A stretch of DNA of 5,607 nucleotides from Acidobacteriota bacterium. GTDB taxonomy: Bacteria; Acidobacteriota; Blastocatellia; Pyrinomonadales; Pyrinomonadaceae. A program made the translations under genes and the position numbers. The stretch's first letter is position 1, and the number at the start of each line of letters is the position of its first letter. The stretch spans positions 1-5,607 of the forward strand of contig CAUJFK010000161.1 in the NCBI GenBank assembly GCA_963169175.1, read 5' to 3'. The notes below the pieces were generated by a model. The model saw nothing but the letters and a program-made list of their open reading frames with translations, did no database searches and was not told where the DNA came from. This document shows positions 5,158-5,607 of this stretch, piece by piece.

Positions 5158-5607
5158 TTAATTATTTTTCGGTTCACCGAGTACGACCAAGACTTGATGT
5201 GTTTCACCATCCGTGGTCAACGGTATTGCATTGGTCGCTAATATTTCGGAATCGAGGCGAACCTCGGCGACTCCTCGACAAACGCATGAGGGGTTCTCCA
5301 CCTTGATCTGATACAGCGTGTTTCCGTGACGGTAATCGATCTCAAAATCGCGCCAACCGCGCGGAATGCACGGATCGATCGTCAACTTGTCACCTCGCAG
5401 ATGAAAACCGAGCATCGATTCAAGCGCGGTCCGATACATCCAGCTGGCGGAACCCGTGTACCAGGTCCATCCGCCGCGGCCGATGTGCTGCGGTTGGCTG
5501 TAAACATCACCCGCCAAAACATATGGTTCAACCTTGTATTTATGAAGGCCCGCTCGTGTCCCAGTATGATTGATCGGGTTGAGCAGGGAGATTAATTCTC
5601 CTACCTT
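5158..5607 (-). CDS. GH94-domain glucan synthase/phosphorylase, C-terminal 149 residues (5' end outside window)
   Basis: The frame is open from the window edge to TAA at 5160-5158. Characteristic sequence includes LLNPINHT (visible residues 8-15), KVEPYVLAGDVYS (25-37), HIGRGGWTWYTGSASWMYR (41-59), LGFHLRGDKLTIDPCIPRGW (66-85) and a final beta-rich part with IKVENP. These match the end of the GH94 catalytic domain. The EPYV-DVYS-HIGRGGWTWYTGSA wording is closest to cyclic beta-1,2-glucan synthase (NdvB/ChvB type, a huge membrane protein with GT84 and GH94 domains). A cellobiose- or chitobiose-phosphorylase-like enzyme remains possible, since only the C-terminus is visible. GH94 domains use phosphate to cleave beta-glucosidic bonds and release glucose 1-phosphate, the substrate of the downstream phosphoglucomutase. 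The family is secure; the exact enzyme is inferred. Confidence -1.
   Translation of the reverse strand, partial: KVGELISLLNPINHTGTRAGLHKYKVEPYVLAGDVYSQPQHIGRGGWTWYTGSASWMYRTALESMLGFHLRGDKLTIDPCIPRGWRDFEIDYRHGNTLYQIKVENPSCVCRGVAEVRLDSEILATNAIPLTTDGETHQVLVVLGEPKNN

Noticed and set aside
5149..5175. Direct repeat TCGGTTC at 5149-5155 and 5169-5175 flanking the GH94 stop
   Set aside because: It is a seven-base match, one copy of which lies inside coding sequence; chance is an adequate explanation.

Overview
This is a bacterial window in which every gene I can support lies on the minus strand, so reading order runs from high to low coordinates. Base composition looks balanced, close to half G+C by eye. 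The gene types and protein wording (a transaldolase of the mycobacterial/long type, an E. coli-type alpha-phosphoglucomutase, the 3' end of a very large GH94-type glucan synthase/phosphorylase, and a cytochrome b561-type protein of the kind often joined to a sulfite-oxidase-like domain) suggest a free-living Gram-negative chemoheterotroph. An acidobacterium such as the Blastocatellia/Pyrinomonadaceae is my best guess, but no marker gene here proves it.

Layout from upstream to downstream on the minus strand: (1) 5607-5158, the last 149 residues of a GH94-domain protein, most like the C-terminus of cyclic beta-1,2-glucan synthase. (2) 5157-4813, a 345-base non-coding stretch. Within it, 4897-4976 has three mutually compatible inverted repeats that could fold as a three-way junction. 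(3) 4812-4585, a small GTG-started protein with one N-terminal membrane segment and no recognised family. (4) 4509-3412, transaldolase, preceded by a run of nine G immediately before its start. (5) 3411-3221, a 191-base gap almost fully bracketed by a perfect 10-bp inverted repeat and containing a repeated ACACAAAG word. (6) 3220-1523, phosphoglucomutase. (7) 1518-865, a HAD-superfamily hydrolase. (8) 862-1, the N-terminal 287 residues of a membrane cytochrome b, which runs off the window.

The last three genes are tightly packed (gaps of 4 and 2 bases) and are very probably one transcript with translational coupling. Metabolically the string is coherent around glucose 1-phosphate. GH94 enzymes release it by phosphorolysis, phosphoglucomutase converts it to glucose 6-phosphate, transaldolase works in the pentose phosphate pathway, and the HAD protein could be a sugar-phosphate phosphatase. 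The cytochrome b does not fit that theme and is probably the membrane electron-transfer part of a molybdopterin oxidoreductase.

I see no tRNA, rRNA, CRISPR array, transposase or convincing rho-independent terminator. The coding content is ordinary central carbon metabolism. The parts most worth a second look are the two intergenic regions, the G9 tract and the small membrane protein.
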